A DNA stretch of 64,000 nt from the NCBI GenBank assembly GCA_905221105.1, contig CAJNBW010000001.1, positions 434,001-498,000 of the forward strand, written 5' to 3'. This DNA is from a bacterium. GTDB lineage: Bacteria > Bacillota > Bacilli > Lactobacillales > Streptococcaceae. Shown here in pieces: positions 20,897 to 30,039 of the stretch. Positions within the stretch are counted from its first letter, which is position 1, and each line of letters begins with the position of its first letter. Both the position numbers and the translations under genes were made by a program. The notes beneath the pieces were generated by a model. That model did not search any database, had not been told where the DNA came from, and saw only the letters and a program-made list of their open reading frames with translations.

Positions 20897-21379
20897 ATGT
20901 CAAAAGAAGTTATTGTTGAAAGTTTTGAACTTGACCACACCATTGTTAAAGCACCTTATGTTCGCTTGATTGGGGAAGAAACAGGGCCAAAAGGAGACAT
21001 CATCTCCAATTATGATATTCGCTTGGTGCAACCAAACGAAGACTCAATCCCTACTGCCGGCCTTCACACTATCGAGCACCTCTTGGCAAAACTCATCCGT
21101 ACCCGCATTGACGGTATGATTGACTGTTCGCCATTTGGCTGCCGTACAGGTTTCCACATGATTATGTGGGGACGCCATACTAGCGCCGAGATTGCAGCTG
21201 TTATCAAGGATTCGCTCAAGGAAATCGCTGAAACTACTACTTGGGAAGATGTCCCTGGAACAACCATCGAATCTTGCGGAAACTACAAGGACCACAGTCT
21301 CTTTTCTGCCAAAGAATGGGCGAAACTCATCTTGGAACAAGGAATTTCAGATGATGCCTTTGAGCGTCATGTAATTTAA
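20897..21379 (+). CDS. luxS: S-ribosylhomocysteine lyase LuxS
   Basis: 160 residues, full length. The metal site H57-TIE-H61 with C127 (ESC127GNY) and the catalytic C82 (FGC82RTGF) are present. It cleaves S-ribosylhomocysteine to homocysteine and DPD, the precursor of autoinducer-2, in the activated methyl cycle. It has its own -10 (TTATAATAA near 20862) and terminator, so it is monocistronic. Confidence 0.97.
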   Translation: MSKEVIVESFELDHTIVKAPYVRLIGEETGPKGDIISNYDIRLVQPNEDSIPTAGLHTIEHLLAKLIRTRIDGMIDCSPFGCRTGFHMIMWGRHTSAEIAAVIKDSLKEIAETTTWEDVPGTTIESCGNYKDHSLFSAKEWAKLILEQGISDDAFERHVI

Positions 21380-21382
21380 ACG

Positions 21383-21423
21383 TAAAAAAGGAACCAGTTT
21401 TTTCAGCTGGTTCCTTCTTTTTT
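21383..21423 (+). terminator. luxS terminator
   Basis: AAAAAAGGAACCAG and CTGGTTCCTTCTTTTTT form a strong stem around TTTTTTCAG with a T run, directly after the luxS stop. Confidence 0.85.
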
Positions 21424-21443
21424 ATTTTCAAAATTTTGTCTTA

Positions 21444-21546
21444 TACTCAATGAAAATCAAAGAGCAAACTAGGAAACTAGCTGCAGGCTGTACCTGAGTA
21501 CGGCAAGGCGACGTTGACGTGGTTTGAATTTGATTTTCGAAGAGTA
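21444..21546 (+). repeat. BOX element (boxC-boxA) inserted in the clpL stop codon
   Basis: 103 bases from TACTCAATGAAAATCAAAGA to GATTTTCGAAGAGTA, carrying GTACGGCAAGGCGACGTTGACG (boxA core). It is flanked by TA at 21442-21443 and 21547-21548. Removing the element and one TA restores GCC TAA on the clpL strand, so the element lies exactly in the original clpL stop codon and the clpL frame now reads into it. Confidence 0.9.
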
Positions 21547-23651
21547 TAGGCTTTTTCACGAATAACTAAACCACCATCTTCCATATCGGCTTCCAAATGT
21601 TGGACATCTAGATGATCCAAGTGGAAGTCTGTTACCTTATCACGAATTTCTTGTTCAACCACGCGACGGAGAGGGCGAACACCCATAACTTCGTCATAGC
21701 CTTCTTCTGTGATATAGTCTTTAGCCGCTTGACTGACCACCAAGTCAATGTCTTTCTTAGCCAAGGTTTGGTTGACTTCAGCCAACATCAAGTCCACAAT
21801 CTTAGAAAGGTCTTTCTTGGTCAAGTGTGAGAACTCGATAACTGCGTTAAAGCGGTTAAGGAACTCTGGACGGAAGAATGGCTTCAAACGTTCCATCAAT
21901 TCTGGTTTATCCGCATCTTCTGTCAAGTTGGCTTCATAGCCAAATCCAGCATTTGAGGTCGCGATAATGACAGTATTCTTGAAATTCACCGTATTTCCTT
22001 GACCATCTGTCAAACGACCGTCATCCAAGACCTGAAGGAGTAGGGTGATTACTTGAGGATCAGCCTTTTCAATTTCATCCAAGAGAATGATAGAGTAAGG
22101 ATTGCGACGAACACGTTCCGTTAAGGTATTGCTATTGTCATCATAACCCACATAGCCTGCTGTTGTACCAATTAGCTTAGAAACGGCTGTGCGATCACTG
22201 TATTCAGACATATCCAAACGGATAATCGCGTCCTTGGTTCCAAACATATCGAGAGCCAATTGTTTAGCAAGTTCTGTCTTACCAACCCCAGTTGGTCCTA
22301 CAAAGAGGAAGCTACCGATTGGGCGATTGCCTTCATCAAAACCAGCACGGTTTCGACGGATAGCACGAGCCACTGCTTCAACTGCCTTGTCTTGACCGAT
22401 AACCTTGTCTTGCAAGCGATGAGCCATATCTTTCAAACGTTCGATGTCTGACGCTCCCATTTGTGACACTGGAATACCCGTCATTCGTTCTACAGATTCA
22501 GCCACATCGTTGACACTTGCAGTCACTTTCATATCTTCTGTGTGGTTTTCGATTTTCTTTTCCAATTCTGCAATGCGTGTTTTATAGTTTAGGGCTGCTT
22601 CAAAATCTTCTGCTTCAACTGCTTTTTCTTGCTTGTCTTTTTCTGCCTCGATTTCCCGTTCAACAGCATGTACATCTGTTACAGGATGTTGAGCTGCCAA
22701 GTGAGCTGCCGTTACATCGACAAGGTCAATAGCCTTATCGGGCAAACTACGTTGAGGAATATACTGAACAGAATAATCCACTGCTGCTTTCAAAACCTCG
22801 TCTGGCAAGATGACATTGTGGTGTTGTTGATAAAGGTCACGAATTCCTTGAAGGATTTTAAAGGTATCCTCTGCTGAAGGAGCATTGACCTTGACTTCGT
22901 TGAAACGACGAGCAAGAGCTGCATTCTTCAAGATGGTGTTACGGTATTCGTCTTGAGTTGTCGCTCCAATAACGGTCAATTCACCACGAGAGAGGGCCGG
23001 CTTGAGAATGTCCGCAAGTCCTTTAGAACCACTGTCACCTCCAGTAGATCCAGCACCGAGGATTTGGTGAATTTCATCAAAGAAGAGGATGATATTCCCT
23101 GCTTCTTTCACTTCATTTACTAGGTTTTGAACGTTTTCTTCAAAGCTACCACGGTATTGAGTACCAGCCTCAAGACCTGAGATGTCAATGGAAATAATTT
23201 CCTTATTCTTGATAGCAGCAGGAACATCGCCATTCACAATAGCTTGTGCTAGGCCTTCGACAACGGCTGTCTTACCAACACCTGCATCTCCGACAAGTAC
23301 AGGATTGTTCTTGGTACGGCGTGAAAGGATTTCAGATGCTTCTTGAATTTCCTTGTTTCGTCCGATAACAGGATCCAACTTGCCCTCACGCGCTTCTGCT
23401 GTCAAATTTCGACCTAGTTTAGCAAGGACACCGTCTTGTTTCATACCTGACGTATGTTGTGGCATTTGTCCATCAGTTTCTGCATTTCCTGGCAATTGAC
23501 CAGTTGCACGATAATGAGCAAATTCCTCAGGTGTCACTTCACGTCCATTAATCAAGTAGCGACGGTTTTCAGAACTGTATCCTCGCATACCACCCATCAA
23601 TTGGTTAAATAAATCGTCCATGTTGTTAAAATTATTAAAGTTGTTGTTCAT
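21477..23651 (-). CDS. clpL: ATP-dependent chaperone ClpL with BOX-encoded C-terminal extension
   Basis: 724 residues; the first 701 are a normal streptococcal ClpL. Order: short N-terminal region rich in Asn/Met ([20 protein letters not shown]), AAA-1 with [10 protein letters not shown], coiled middle segment (about 325-370), AAA-2 with [10 protein letters not shown] and the C-terminal D2-small domain ending VIREKA. The last 23 residues ([10 protein letters not shown]...SGTACS) are read from a BOX element. ClpL is a Hsp100 disaggregase for heat tolerance, without a ClpP-binding role proven. A CtsR operator lies 43 bases upstream of the ATG. Confidence 0.95.
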   Translation of the reverse strand: MNNNFNNFNNMDDLFNQLMGGMRGYSSENRRYLINGREVTPEEFAHYRATGQLPGNAETDGQMPQHTSGMKQDGVLAKLGRNLTAEAREGKLDPVIGRNKEIQEASEILSRRTKNNPVLVGDAGVGKTAVVEGLAQAIVNGDVPAAIKNKEIISIDISGLEAGTQYRGSFEENVQNLVNEVKEAGNIILFFDEIHQILGAGSTGGDSGSKGLADILKPALSRGELTVIGATTQDEYRNTILKNAALARRFNEVKVNAPSAEDTFKILQGIRDLYQQHHNVILPDEVLKAAVDYSVQYIPQRSLPDKAIDLVDVTAAHLAAQHPVTDVHAVEREIEAEKDKQEKAVEAEDFEAALNYKTRIAELEKKIENHTEDMKVTASVNDVAESVERMTGIPVSQMGASDIERLKDMAHRLQDKVIGQDKAVEAVARAIRRNRAGFDEGNRPIGSFLFVGPTGVGKTELAKQLALDMFGTKDAIIRLDMSEYSDRTAVSKLIGTTAGYVGYDDNSNTLTERVRRNPYSIILLDEIEKADPQVITLLLQVLDDGRLTDGQGNTVNFKNTVIIATSNAGFGYEANLTEDADKPELMERLKPFFRPEFLNRFNAVIEFSHLTKKDLSKIVDLMLAEVNQTLAKKDIDLVVSQAAKDYITEEGYDEVMGVRPLRRVVEQEIRDKVTDFHLDHLDVQHLEADMEDGGLVIREKAYTLRKSNSNHVNVALPYSGTACS

Positions 23652-23693
23652 ATTTTTTACCTCTTTTTGTTTACTTAGTTATAATTACTGATA

Positions 23694-23709
23694 TTGACTA
23701 TCTTTGACC
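23694..23709 (-). promoter_or_regulatory. CtsR operator upstream of clpL
   Basis: On the minus strand GGTCAAAGATAGTCAA matches the CtsR consensus (A/GGTCAAANANA/GGTCAAA) except at the last base. It lies 43-58 bases upstream of the clpL ATG, in the region expected for the -35. CtsR control of clpL is established in pneumococci. Confidence 0.8.
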
Positions 23710-23733
23710 TTTGTTTTAAAAAATTTAGACTAG

Positions 23734-23823
23734 CTAAATCGCTACTCTAGGTACTATTTCTGGTTTTTCTTTTTCAAGCAGGAGTAGACTATCTTTACTT
23801 CTGAAGATTTCTAGATTAAACAT
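23734..23823 (-). CDS. Putative 29-residue leader peptide upstream of clpL
   Basis: An ATG at 23823 preceded by AAAGAGGTGGGG opens a 29-residue frame (MFNLEIFRSKDSLLLLEKEK, then PEIVPRVAI) ending TAG at 23734-23736. It is too short for usual gene calling. It follows a consensus-like promoter (23894-23923) and a hairpin, and precedes the CtsR box of clpL by 25 bases. I recognise no family. It could be a regulatory leader ORF, a small protein, or chance. Confidence 0.4.
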   Translation of the reverse strand: MFNLEIFRSKDSLLLLEKEKPEIVPRVAI

Positions 23824-23866
23824 AGACCCCACCTCTTTCTATTTTACTTTAAATAAGTGTTCACGT

Positions 23867-23890
23867 AAGGCTTTCATTTACCTTACGTTC
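23867..23890. repeat. Perfect inverted repeat in the clpL leader
   Basis: CGTAAGG and CCTTACG flank 10 bases (CTTTCATTTA on the plus strand). It sits just downstream of the -10 at 23894-23899 on the minus strand and before the small ORF. It could be an operator for an unidentified repressor or an RNA stem at the 5' end of the transcript; no T run follows, so it is not a terminator. Confidence 0.55.
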
Positions 23891-23893
23891 ATA

Positions 23894-23923
23894 ATATACT
23901 ACATTAGTCAGAAAAGGTCAAGA
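23894..23923 (-). promoter_or_regulatory. Sigma-A promoter of the clpL leader transcript
   Basis: On the minus strand TTGACC and TATATT are separated by 17 bases (TTTTCTGACTAATGTAG). The start of the RNA would fall at the inverted repeat, ahead of the 29-codon ORF. Confidence 0.6.
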
Positions 23924-23957
23924 GATTTGACTTTAATTGACCAATATTTTTTAGAAT

Positions 23958-23985
23958 GCAAAAACACCCTGAAACGTCAGGGTGC
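23958..23985 (-). terminator. Terminator of the mraY operon
   Basis: Minus-strand CACCCTGACG/TTTCAGGGTG stem followed by TTTTTG, directly after the mraY stop. Confidence 0.85.
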
Positions 23986-23990
23986 CATTC

Positions 23991-24971
23991 TTACATCAAA
24001 TATAAAATTGCTAGGGTCAGGAGACTTGCTAGAAGTCCCACTCCCCAAAAGAAGAAGTCAACCTTCCACTCGCTCCAAGGATTTCCTTTACCAGACAATC
24101 CTCCAAGCTCAAAATGGTGATGCACAGGCGTCATACGGAAAATACGTTTGCCACCAGTCATTTTGAAGTAACTGACTTGCATCATGACTGAAGTTGTTTC
24201 AAAGACATAAACAATTCCGATAATCAAGAGAGTCCATTCTTGGTGGAGGGCCATTGAGATAGCTGCCAGCATTCCACCTAGAGCCAAACTTCCCACATCT
24301 CCCATAAAGACCTTGGCAGGCTTGTGGTTAAAGACAAAGAAAGCAAGTAAACCACCAATCATGGCAAGAATCACTAGAAGGACATCCATCTGACCTTGCA
24401 CATAGGCAATAACTCCATAAGCAGACAAGCTGATGACTACAGAAATACTAGCTAGACCGTCAATGCCGTCTGTCAAGTTGACTGCGTTTGAAAAACCCAC
24501 TAGCCAGAAAAGGGCGAAGACAATATAGAAAATCCCTAGATGCACTTGGTAACCAAAGACTGAAAGCATATCGCCACCGCGCTCATAGAAAAGGTAGAAA
24601 ACGACCCCACCTAGAAGCTGAAGAGCCAATTTTTGCTTAGGATTCAGCCCCTCATTGATTTTACGAAAGACCTTGAGAAAGTCATCTAAAAATCCGACAA
24701 GTCCATAAAGGACCAAGATGAACAAAATCATTCCCACATTATTGGTCAATTGTTTTGAAAAAAGAGCAACGAGGAAACTCACTACAACTGCAGCAATGAG
24801 GAAAACAAGTCCCCCCATAGTTGGCGTCCCAGCTTTTGCCTGATGCTGTTTGACATCTTCATGCATCTGCTGGCCTGTAATTTGCGCCTTTCTATAAAAT
24901 TGGATAAAGGCCGGAATTCCTACTAAAGTTAGTAAAAATGTCACAATTCCAGCACTGATGGAAATAAACAT
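23991..24971 (-). CDS. mraY: Phospho-N-acetylmuramoyl-pentapeptide transferase MraY
   Basis: 326 residues with about ten membrane segments. Conserved motifs: the cytoplasmic PTMGGLVFL loop, [13 protein letters not shown] (active-site Asp pair), [12 protein letters not shown], and the HHH motif in [12 protein letters not shown]. It transfers phospho-MurNAc-pentapeptide to undecaprenyl phosphate, forming lipid I. One base separates it from pbpX, so it belongs to the rsmH-ftsL-pbpX-mraY operon. Confidence 0.97.
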   Translation of the reverse strand: MFISISAGIVTFLLTLVGIPAFIQFYRKAQITGQQMHEDVKQHQAKAGTPTMGGLVFLIAAVVVSFLVALFSKQLTNNVGMILFILVLYGLVGFLDDFLKVFRKINEGLNPKQKLALQLLGGVVFYLFYERGGDMLSVFGYQVHLGIFYIVFALFWLVGFSNAVNLTDGIDGLASISVVISLSAYGVIAYVQGQMDVLLVILAMIGGLLAFFVFNHKPAKVFMGDVGSLALGGMLAAISMALHQEWTLLIIGIVYVFETTSVMMQVSYFKMTGGKRIFRMTPVHHHFELGGLSGKGNPWSEWKVDFFFWGVGLLASLLTLAILYLM

Positions 24972-24972
24972 A

Positions 24973-27225
24973 TTAGTCTCCTAAAGTTAATGTAATTTTT
25001 TTAATGCCCTTGATAGCTGTATTAGCACGAACATCTTGCTTCTGCACAATAGAGCCTGAACCTTCAAATTCAAGTTCTATATTTAACCACTTAGAAAAAG
25101 TTTCTGCGGTTGCTTTTGTCCAACCATACATATCTGGAACTTCCTCTGCTTTATCAGATAAGAGGAGAACTTGCTGGTTAGGTGCAAGATTGGTCCCTTC
25201 TTCTACAGATGATTCTTTAATCTTTGTTCCTGTTCCTACAACGATTGGTTGCACAATATTGCGACGTAAGGCTTCCGCCAAATCACCAGGTGAAATATCC
25301 TTGATGCTAGGCATGGCATAAGCGCTTTGATTGGTTACCTGTTCTAACGTTTTAGCGGTAGATTGGAGGTTAAGGGAATCTTTCATAGCCACTGCTCTTT
25401 CCAAGATAGGATTGGCAAATTCCCCCAACTGAATACCTGAATAATGCTCAGGCTGTTGAACCGTCACATAGAGGATAAAATCAGGATTTTCAGCAGGGTT
25501 CATCGATACTGCTGAAAAAATGTAATTGGTCGTACCAACCAAGTAACCTCCATTTTTCTCATCGGCAATCTGGGCTGTACCAGACTTGAGAGCTACATTT
25601 TGACCAGGAACAGTTACAGTTGGCTTGCCTGTGCTGTGGTTATGCATGGTTCCATAAACTGGATCCGTTCCTACCAAAACCATGTTGGTTCGAGTTAGAC
25701 TGGCTGCATCTTTGGAAACAGGATTTCCTACAATCTCTTTTTGAGATTTCCGAACAGATTGGTCATTTGGGTCATATAAGGCACTGATAAATTTAGGCTC
25801 TAGCATGACTCCATCATTGGCAATAGCCGTAAAGGCACGAATCATTTGCGTCTGTGTCACTGAAATACCTTGACCGAAGGAACTCATGGCAATATTAACG
25901 ATATTGTCCTCAGGTAATTGCCCAGCATACTCATCACTCATACCAAAACGAGTCGGCACTCCAAATTTGAAACGATTGAGGTAATCTAGCCAAGTAGTGT
26001 CCCCCATCTTTTGCTCAAGAAGCGTCATCCCAACGTTACTTGAGTGAGCAAAACCTTGCAAGAAGGTCATCATACCACCGCCAGTCAAACCTTCATTAAC
26101 GTCCCAATCTCGAATCGTCACATCTGCTATTTTTAATTCACTACTATTGAAGACTTCTCCTCCTGGGAAAGTATTATTGTCAATAGCAGCAGCGAGCGTC
26201 ATGACCTTCATGGTTGACCCTGGCTCATAGTTACTTTGATAAAGGATATCACGCCAAACAAAGTCCTTGGTAAGTCCTTCCTTAGTATCGGCATCAAAGG
26301 TTGGTCTCTGCGTCGTTGCAAGAATTTCCCCCGTTTTAGCACTAACCAAGGTAGCCGTCATATACTTGCCTTTTACTTTTTCTTGAAAAACATTCATCTG
26401 TGTTTCCATGAAGGACTGAAGGGTGCTAGAAATAGTCGTATAAACATCCTTGCCATCTACCGTTTGCTGGGACACTTGTTCAGTTCCAGGGACAATATTA
26501 CCCAGACGATCTTTTTCATAGGTAATAATACCGTCTTTCCCTGCGAGAATAGTATTCAAGGAACTCTCCATACCAGAAGTTCCCAGCAAACTCTTGCTTC
26601 CATCTTCATTTTCATGGAGTTGAGCTAAACCAATAAAACTAGAAGCAAATTGTCCATTTGGATAGCTTCTGTTAGGACTAGTTGTAAAGTCAATCCCTTC
26701 AACACTAGCGTCTTTTAGATCCTTTTTAATAGCCATCATATTGGCATAGGTAATCCCATTTCCTTTGGCACCAAAAGAAACTTGAGTCAGATTCGGTTGA
26801 GACAATTGTTCTTTAACATAAGCCTCATCCATATCCAAATACTTATGGAAGACCTCTGCTACCTTATTAAACTGGGCATCTTCTACATAAAGAATTTTAC
26901 CCGTTGCTGATTTGTATTTTTTATCAATAACAGCATAAACATTATAGGAGGTTGCGTCCTCAGCAATCGGGACTCCATTTCGGTCATAAATAGTCCCACG
27001 TTTGGCAGGGACTGTACGGGTTATTTGGTGAACTTTCTTAGCCTCTTTGACTAGATCCGTTCCAAATTTACTACCACTCCCGATAATTACAGCAAAATTG
27101 ACCAAAAAGACAGCGAAAAGTACGACAGCTAACAAGCTGATGTACTTCCCCACTATTTTACGGTTTTCTGCTGGAGATTTACGGTTTCTAATCGCAAATC
27201 GGGTTATTCTTTTTGTCCACTTCAT
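24973..27225 (-). CDS. pbpX: Penicillin-binding protein 2x
   Basis: 750 residues, the normal length: cytoplasmic tail, membrane anchor (about 31-51), pedestal domain, transpeptidase with S337-TMK, SSN near 395 and K547-SG, and two C-terminal PASTA domains (from about 635). It is the division-specific transpeptidase working with FtsW. Thr338 next to Ser337 is retained, so the common T338A resistance change is absent. Many neutral differences from the R6 allele (for example [14 protein letters not shown] after KSG) suggest a mitis-type allele. Confidence 0.97.
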   Translation of the reverse strand: MKWTKRITRFAIRNRKSPAENRKIVGKYISLLAVVLFAVFLVNFAVIIGSGSKFGTDLVKEAKKVHQITRTVPAKRGTIYDRNGVPIAEDATSYNVYAVIDKKYKSATGKILYVEDAQFNKVAEVFHKYLDMDEAYVKEQLSQPNLTQVSFGAKGNGITYANMMAIKKDLKDASVEGIDFTTSPNRSYPNGQFASSFIGLAQLHENEDGSKSLLGTSGMESSLNTILAGKDGIITYEKDRLGNIVPGTEQVSQQTVDGKDVYTTISSTLQSFMETQMNVFQEKVKGKYMTATLVSAKTGEILATTQRPTFDADTKEGLTKDFVWRDILYQSNYEPGSTMKVMTLAAAIDNNTFPGGEVFNSSELKIADVTIRDWDVNEGLTGGGMMTFLQGFAHSSNVGMTLLEQKMGDTTWLDYLNRFKFGVPTRFGMSDEYAGQLPEDNIVNIAMSSFGQGISVTQTQMIRAFTAIANDGVMLEPKFISALYDPNDQSVRKSQKEIVGNPVSKDAASLTRTNMVLVGTDPVYGTMHNHSTGKPTVTVPGQNVALKSGTAQIADEKNGGYLVGTTNYIFSAVSMNPAENPDFILYVTVQQPEHYSGIQLGEFANPILERAVAMKDSLNLQSTAKTLEQVTNQSAYAMPSIKDISPGDLAEALRRNIVQPIVVGTGTKIKESSVEEGTNLAPNQQVLLLSDKAEEVPDMYGWTKATAETFSKWLNIELEFEGSGSIVQKQDVRANTAIKGIKKITLTLGD

Positions 27226-27228
27226 ATC

Positions 27229-27546
27229 TTACTCCGCTGATCGAATATTCTCGTTATTCAATTTTAAGTCCTTAGAATTTGCGATTTCTTTCAAGCGTTC
27301 TGCCCTCAACAATTCATTTACCTCTTGTTTGGCATCATCCAACTCTGTCTTTTTCTCCTCTATCTGCGCATTGATTCTTGTCAGATCATTTTGTACTTGT
27401 AGGAGTCGAGTCTGCATAAAGATAATACTAAGCGCCAAAACGAGAGCTGTAAACGCAATGGAAAGATAAAAAGCCTTCTCCACACGGGAGAATTTTTTTA
27501 TACGACTCTGCAAGAATTGACTGGTTGTTTCTTTCTTATCTACCAT
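27229..27546 (-). CDS. ftsL: Cell-division protein FtsL
   Basis: 105 residues: cytoplasmic tail, one membrane segment (about 26-48, FYLSIAFTALVLALSIIFMQ) and an extracellular leucine-zipper-like coiled coil (LLQVQNDLTRINAQIEEKKTELDDAKQEV). It partners DivIB and DivIC in the divisome. It has the usual place between rsmH and pbpX, with 3 and 9 base gaps. Confidence 0.93.
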   Translation of the reverse strand: MVDKKETTSQFLQSRIKKFSRVEKAFYLSIAFTALVLALSIIFMQTRLLQVQNDLTRINAQIEEKKTELDDAKQEVNELLRAERLKEIANSKDLKLNNENIRSAE

Positions 27547-27555
27547 TTTTTCCTC

Positions 27556-28506
27556 TTACTTGTGAATTTTTCTGGCCACGCGCAACTTAGCTGAGTGCGA
27601 GCGGTTATTGGCTTCTAATTCTTCTGCACTTGGCAAGATTGGCTTACGGGACACCAATTCCATCTTGGGCTTGAGATCATCTGGGATGAAAGGCAAGCCT
27701 TTGGGAACTTCCACCGTTGAAGCTTCCTTGAACAATTGCTTGGTCAAGCGGTCTTCTAATGAATGAAAAGTAATCACTGAGATTCTACCATCTAGAGCCA
27801 ACATCTCCATAGCCTGCTGGATAGATTCATCTGCCGCCCCCAGTTCATCATTGACTTCAATCCGAATAGCCTGGAAGATCTGTTTGGCAGGATGGCCCTT
27901 CTTCTTGAGCTCCTTGGCAGGTTTAGCAGACTTGATAATCTCAGCCAACTCAGTCGTTGTCTCAATTGGCTTCACTTCACGTGCTTGTTCAATCTTACGC
28001 GCAATCTGTTTAGAGAATTTGTCCTCGCCATACTTGAAGAAAATACGAACCAAGTCATGATAGTCATAGTGGTTCACCACTTCATAGGCTGTCAGACTCG
28101 CATCTTGATTCATCCGCATGTCCAGTGGTGCATCCTTTTTATAAGAAAAACCGCGCTCACGCTGATCCAGCTGAGGACTAGACACTCCCAAGTCATAACA
28201 AATTCCATCAATTTCTTGAACGCCAGCTTCGCGCAAACGTACCTGTAAATGACGGAAGTTATCCTTGATAAAAGTCACCATTCCCTTTTCAATGTAAGGT
28301 GCCAAGCGTTTTTGCGCATTGTCAATGGCATTCTGGTCTTGGTCAAAGGCATAGAGATGGCCTTTTTCACTTAATTTACTTAATAAATATTCGCTGTGGC
28401 CTGCTCCACCCAAAGTCGCATCAACGTAGATACCGTTAGGCTTTACGTCGAGCATATCAATCGTTTCGTGGAGTAAGACCGTTACATGATGAAATTCTTT
28501 TGTCAT
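27556..28506 (-). CDS. rsmH: 16S rRNA (cytosine-1402-N4)-methyltransferase RsmH
   Basis: 316 residues (older name MraW). SAM-binding motif [15 protein letters not shown], the [13 protein letters not shown] motif, and the C-terminal [18 protein letters not shown] segment identify it. It N4-methylates C1402 of 16S rRNA. It is the first gene of the rsmH-ftsL-pbpX-mraY operon and is divergent from the XRE operon across 166 bases. Confidence 0.96.
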   Translation of the reverse strand: MTKEFHHVTVLLHETIDMLDVKPNGIYVDATLGGAGHSEYLLSKLSEKGHLYAFDQDQNAIDNAQKRLAPYIEKGMVTFIKDNFRHLQVRLREAGVQEIDGICYDLGVSSPQLDQRERGFSYKKDAPLDMRMNQDASLTAYEVVNHYDYHDLVRIFFKYGEDKFSKQIARKIEQAREVKPIETTTELAEIIKSAKPAKELKKKGHPAKQIFQAIRIEVNDELGAADESIQQAMEMLALDGRISVITFHSLEDRLTKQLFKEASTVEVPKGLPFIPDDLKPKMELVSRKPILPSAEELEANNRSHSAKLRVARKIHK

Positions 28507-28590
28507 ATCTTATCTATTTTACCACAAATCCGACCAGCTTGCACTAGTCAGACAAATAGACCAAAAACAAGTAAGATTTCTTTAAGAAAT

Positions 28591-28610
28591 ATGTCAAATA
28601 TGCTTGACAT
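28591..28610. promoter_or_regulatory. Perfect inverted repeat overlapping the XRE-operon -35
   Basis: ATGTCAA and TTGACAT flank ATATGC. The right arm contains the -35 hexamer TTGACA (28604-28609). A repressor bound here would block RNA polymerase. The adjacent XRE protein is the obvious candidate for autoregulation, which is inference. Confidence 0.65.
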
Positions 28611-28632
28611 TCGCTCTATAGAAGAATATAAT
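28604..28632 (+). promoter_or_regulatory. Consensus promoter of the XRE / membrane-protein operon
   Basis: TTGACA at 28604-28609 and TATAAT at 28627-28632 are both perfect and separated by exactly 17 bases. The first gene starts 41 bases downstream with AAAGGAG before its ATG. Such a strong promoter normally needs a repressor. Confidence 0.85.
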
Positions 28633-28672
28633 ATAGTCAAATATATACGACACAAATCAGAAAGGAGAACAG

Positions 28673-28867
28673 ATGAATCGTGTGAAAGAATTTCGCAAGG
28701 AACTGGGTATTTCCCAGCTCGAACTCGCCAAGGATATCGGTGTCTCGAGACAAACCATCAATATGATTGAAAACGACAAGTACAACCCAACTCTGGAACT
28801 CTGTCTCAATCTCGCCCGCAGCCTCCAAACTGACCTCAACAGTCTCTTTTGGGAGGATGATTTTTAA
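28673..28867 (+). CDS. Small XRE-family transcriptional regulator
   Basis: 64 residues, almost entirely one helix-turn-helix (ELGISQLELAKDIGVSRQTINMIE) with the family's NDKYNPTLELCLNLARSL tail. Such YozG/CopG-sized regulators are often repressors of adjacent membrane-protein genes. It starts an operon with four small membrane proteins and a glutathione peroxidase. The operator-like repeat overlapping its promoter suggests autorepression. Confidence 0.9.
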   Translation: MNRVKEFRKELGISQLELAKDIGVSRQTINMIENDKYNPTLELCLNLARSLQTDLNSLFWEDDF

Positions 28868-28881
28868 AAAGGAGCCAACTT

Positions 28882-29424
28882 ATGAAAAAAGAAACCTTCA
28901 CGGAAAAACTGATCAAGCGCACATACGGTATTTCTGATCCACTTGACGAATACAAGCGACGCGAGGCAGACCGTATAGGTAACCAAGTCTTTATCATCCT
29001 CTTTTATCTGATGATTTTCGGAAATCTTATTCCACTCCTTCTGGCCTATAAATATCCTCAAGAAGTGGCTCTAATCTATCCTCCTCTGATTTTAGTGATT
29101 GCCCTCATCGCTGCTGGCTATGTCACCTACCAAATGAAAAAAACAGGGATTACAACTATTGAACCAGATATGCTGAGTGAGAAAGAAAGTAAGCAACTTC
29201 GCTACCCAGGTCTGAAAGCAGGTTTGTTCTTTGGTCTATGGATATTTTTTATAACTCCTCTTCTCGATATACTCATAGGTGAAGGTCAGGACTATTTTCA
29301 GTCTCTTCTCACTATAAGAAATGGTGTATCAAGCATTCTCGGTTCTATCTTCTTCGGGGCAAGCATACAGTTCCTCATCTCCCGTCGCATTGCAAAAGCC
29401 AAGAAAGATCAGGATAATGATTAG
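28882..29424 (+). CDS. DUF3278-type membrane protein
   Basis: 180 residues with four predicted membrane segments (about 38-58, 60-80, 110-130, 145-165). The N-terminal cytoplasmic motif KETFTEKLIKRTYGISDPLDEYKR resembles the start of the fourth gene in this operon (LTTRLLRNLFHIQGPFDECR). It ends with a basic RRIAKAKKDQD tail. Function unknown. The regulator stops 14 bases upstream. Its C-terminal half is repeated in the next gene. Confidence 0.8.
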   Translation: MKKETFTEKLIKRTYGISDPLDEYKRREADRIGNQVFIILFYLMIFGNLIPLLLAYKYPQEVALIYPPLILVIALIAAGYVTYQMKKTGITTIEPDMLSEKESKQLRYPGLKAGLFFGLWIFFITPLLDILIGEGQDYFQSLLTIRNGVSSILGSIFFGASIQFLISRRIAKAKKDQDND

Positions 29425-29434
29425 GAGGAAACTC

Positions 29435-29677
29435 ATGAAAAAAGAAAAGAAACAGTTACCTTATTCTGGTCTGAAAGCAGGTTTGTTCTTTGGTCTATGG
29501 ATGTTTTTTATAATTCCACCCATTGATACCCTAACAAGTGAAAATCCAAATTTTATCAGTTCTCTTCTAAATACAAAACATATTTTTAAAACTATACTGG
29601 GAGCTTTCTTTTTCGGAGTGATGATACATATTGTCGACTCACTTCGTATTGCAAGAGCTAAAAAAGACCAGGATTAG
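29435..29677 (+). CDS. Small membrane protein, partial tandem duplicate of the previous gene
   Basis: 80 residues from the ATG at 29435, which has AGGAGG upstream; a longer frame from 29321 overlaps the preceding gene and is rejected. Two membrane segments. It repeats the C-terminal half of the 180-residue neighbour: YSGLKAGLFFGLWMFFIIP against YPGLKAGLFFGLWIFFITP, and RIARAKKDQD against RIAKAKKDQD. The DNA matches for about 30 bases (around 29214 and 29471). It arose by partial tandem duplication that kept a good ribosome-binding site. Confidence 0.8.
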   Translation: MKKEKKQLPYSGLKAGLFFGLWMFFIIPPIDTLTSENPNFISSLLNTKHIFKTILGAFFFGVMIHIVDSLRIARAKKDQD

Positions 29678-29686
29678 GAGGTACCT

Positions 29687-30013
29687 ATGAAATCATTACT
29701 AACTTTACTTACCTATCATATTTTGTTCAGTTCTCTGCTCATCTTCATCATCATTTCAGGGAACTTGCCAATCAGCGAGATATTCCTCGGGCTAGTCTTT
29801 ATTCCAGCCCTTAACAAAGGACTGACTTATCTAAAGATTGACTCCCAAAAAACGCGCATACTCAACTTAGCACTATACTTTATGATTCTATCTTTTCCAC
29901 AACTGATGCTCATCTCAAGCGATTGGAAATATTATTTACTGCTGACTATCGCTAGCCTTTCTTCTATCACTTATCTTTATTATCTCTATCAATTCGTAAA
30001 AGAAAGTCAGTAA
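29687..30013 (+). CDS. Small membrane protein, unknown function
   Basis: 108 residues with three to four hydrophobic segments (about 5-25, 30-45, 60-80, 83-102), no recognised domain. AGGAGG precedes the ATG by 6 bases. It follows the duplicate gene by nine bases and belongs to the same operon. Confidence 0.75.
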   Translation: MKSLLTLLTYHILFSSLLIFIIISGNLPISEIFLGLVFIPALNKGLTYLKIDSQKTRILNLALYFMILSFPQLMLISSDWKYYLLLTIASLSSITYLYYLYQFVKESQ

Positions 30014-30039
30014 AACCGCTCATTTAGGAGGTTACCAGC

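Larger units (their letters stand above)
23652..23990. other. Regulatory spacer upstream of clpL
   Basis: About 340 bases between clpL and mraY. In minus-strand order it holds the mraY terminator, a sigma-A promoter, an inverted repeat, a 29-codon ORF and the CtsR box, each listed separately. Confidence 0.6.

Noticed and set aside
21444..21546. Interpretation of the short repeats as RUP elements
   Set aside because: The sequence GTACGGCAAGGCGACG-TTGACG matches the boxA core used in BOX typing and the ends match boxA/boxC, so they are BOX elements.
23927..24166. 79-codon plus-strand frame
   Set aside because: It overlaps the mraY terminator and coding region on the other strand and has no ribosome-binding site or recognisable product.
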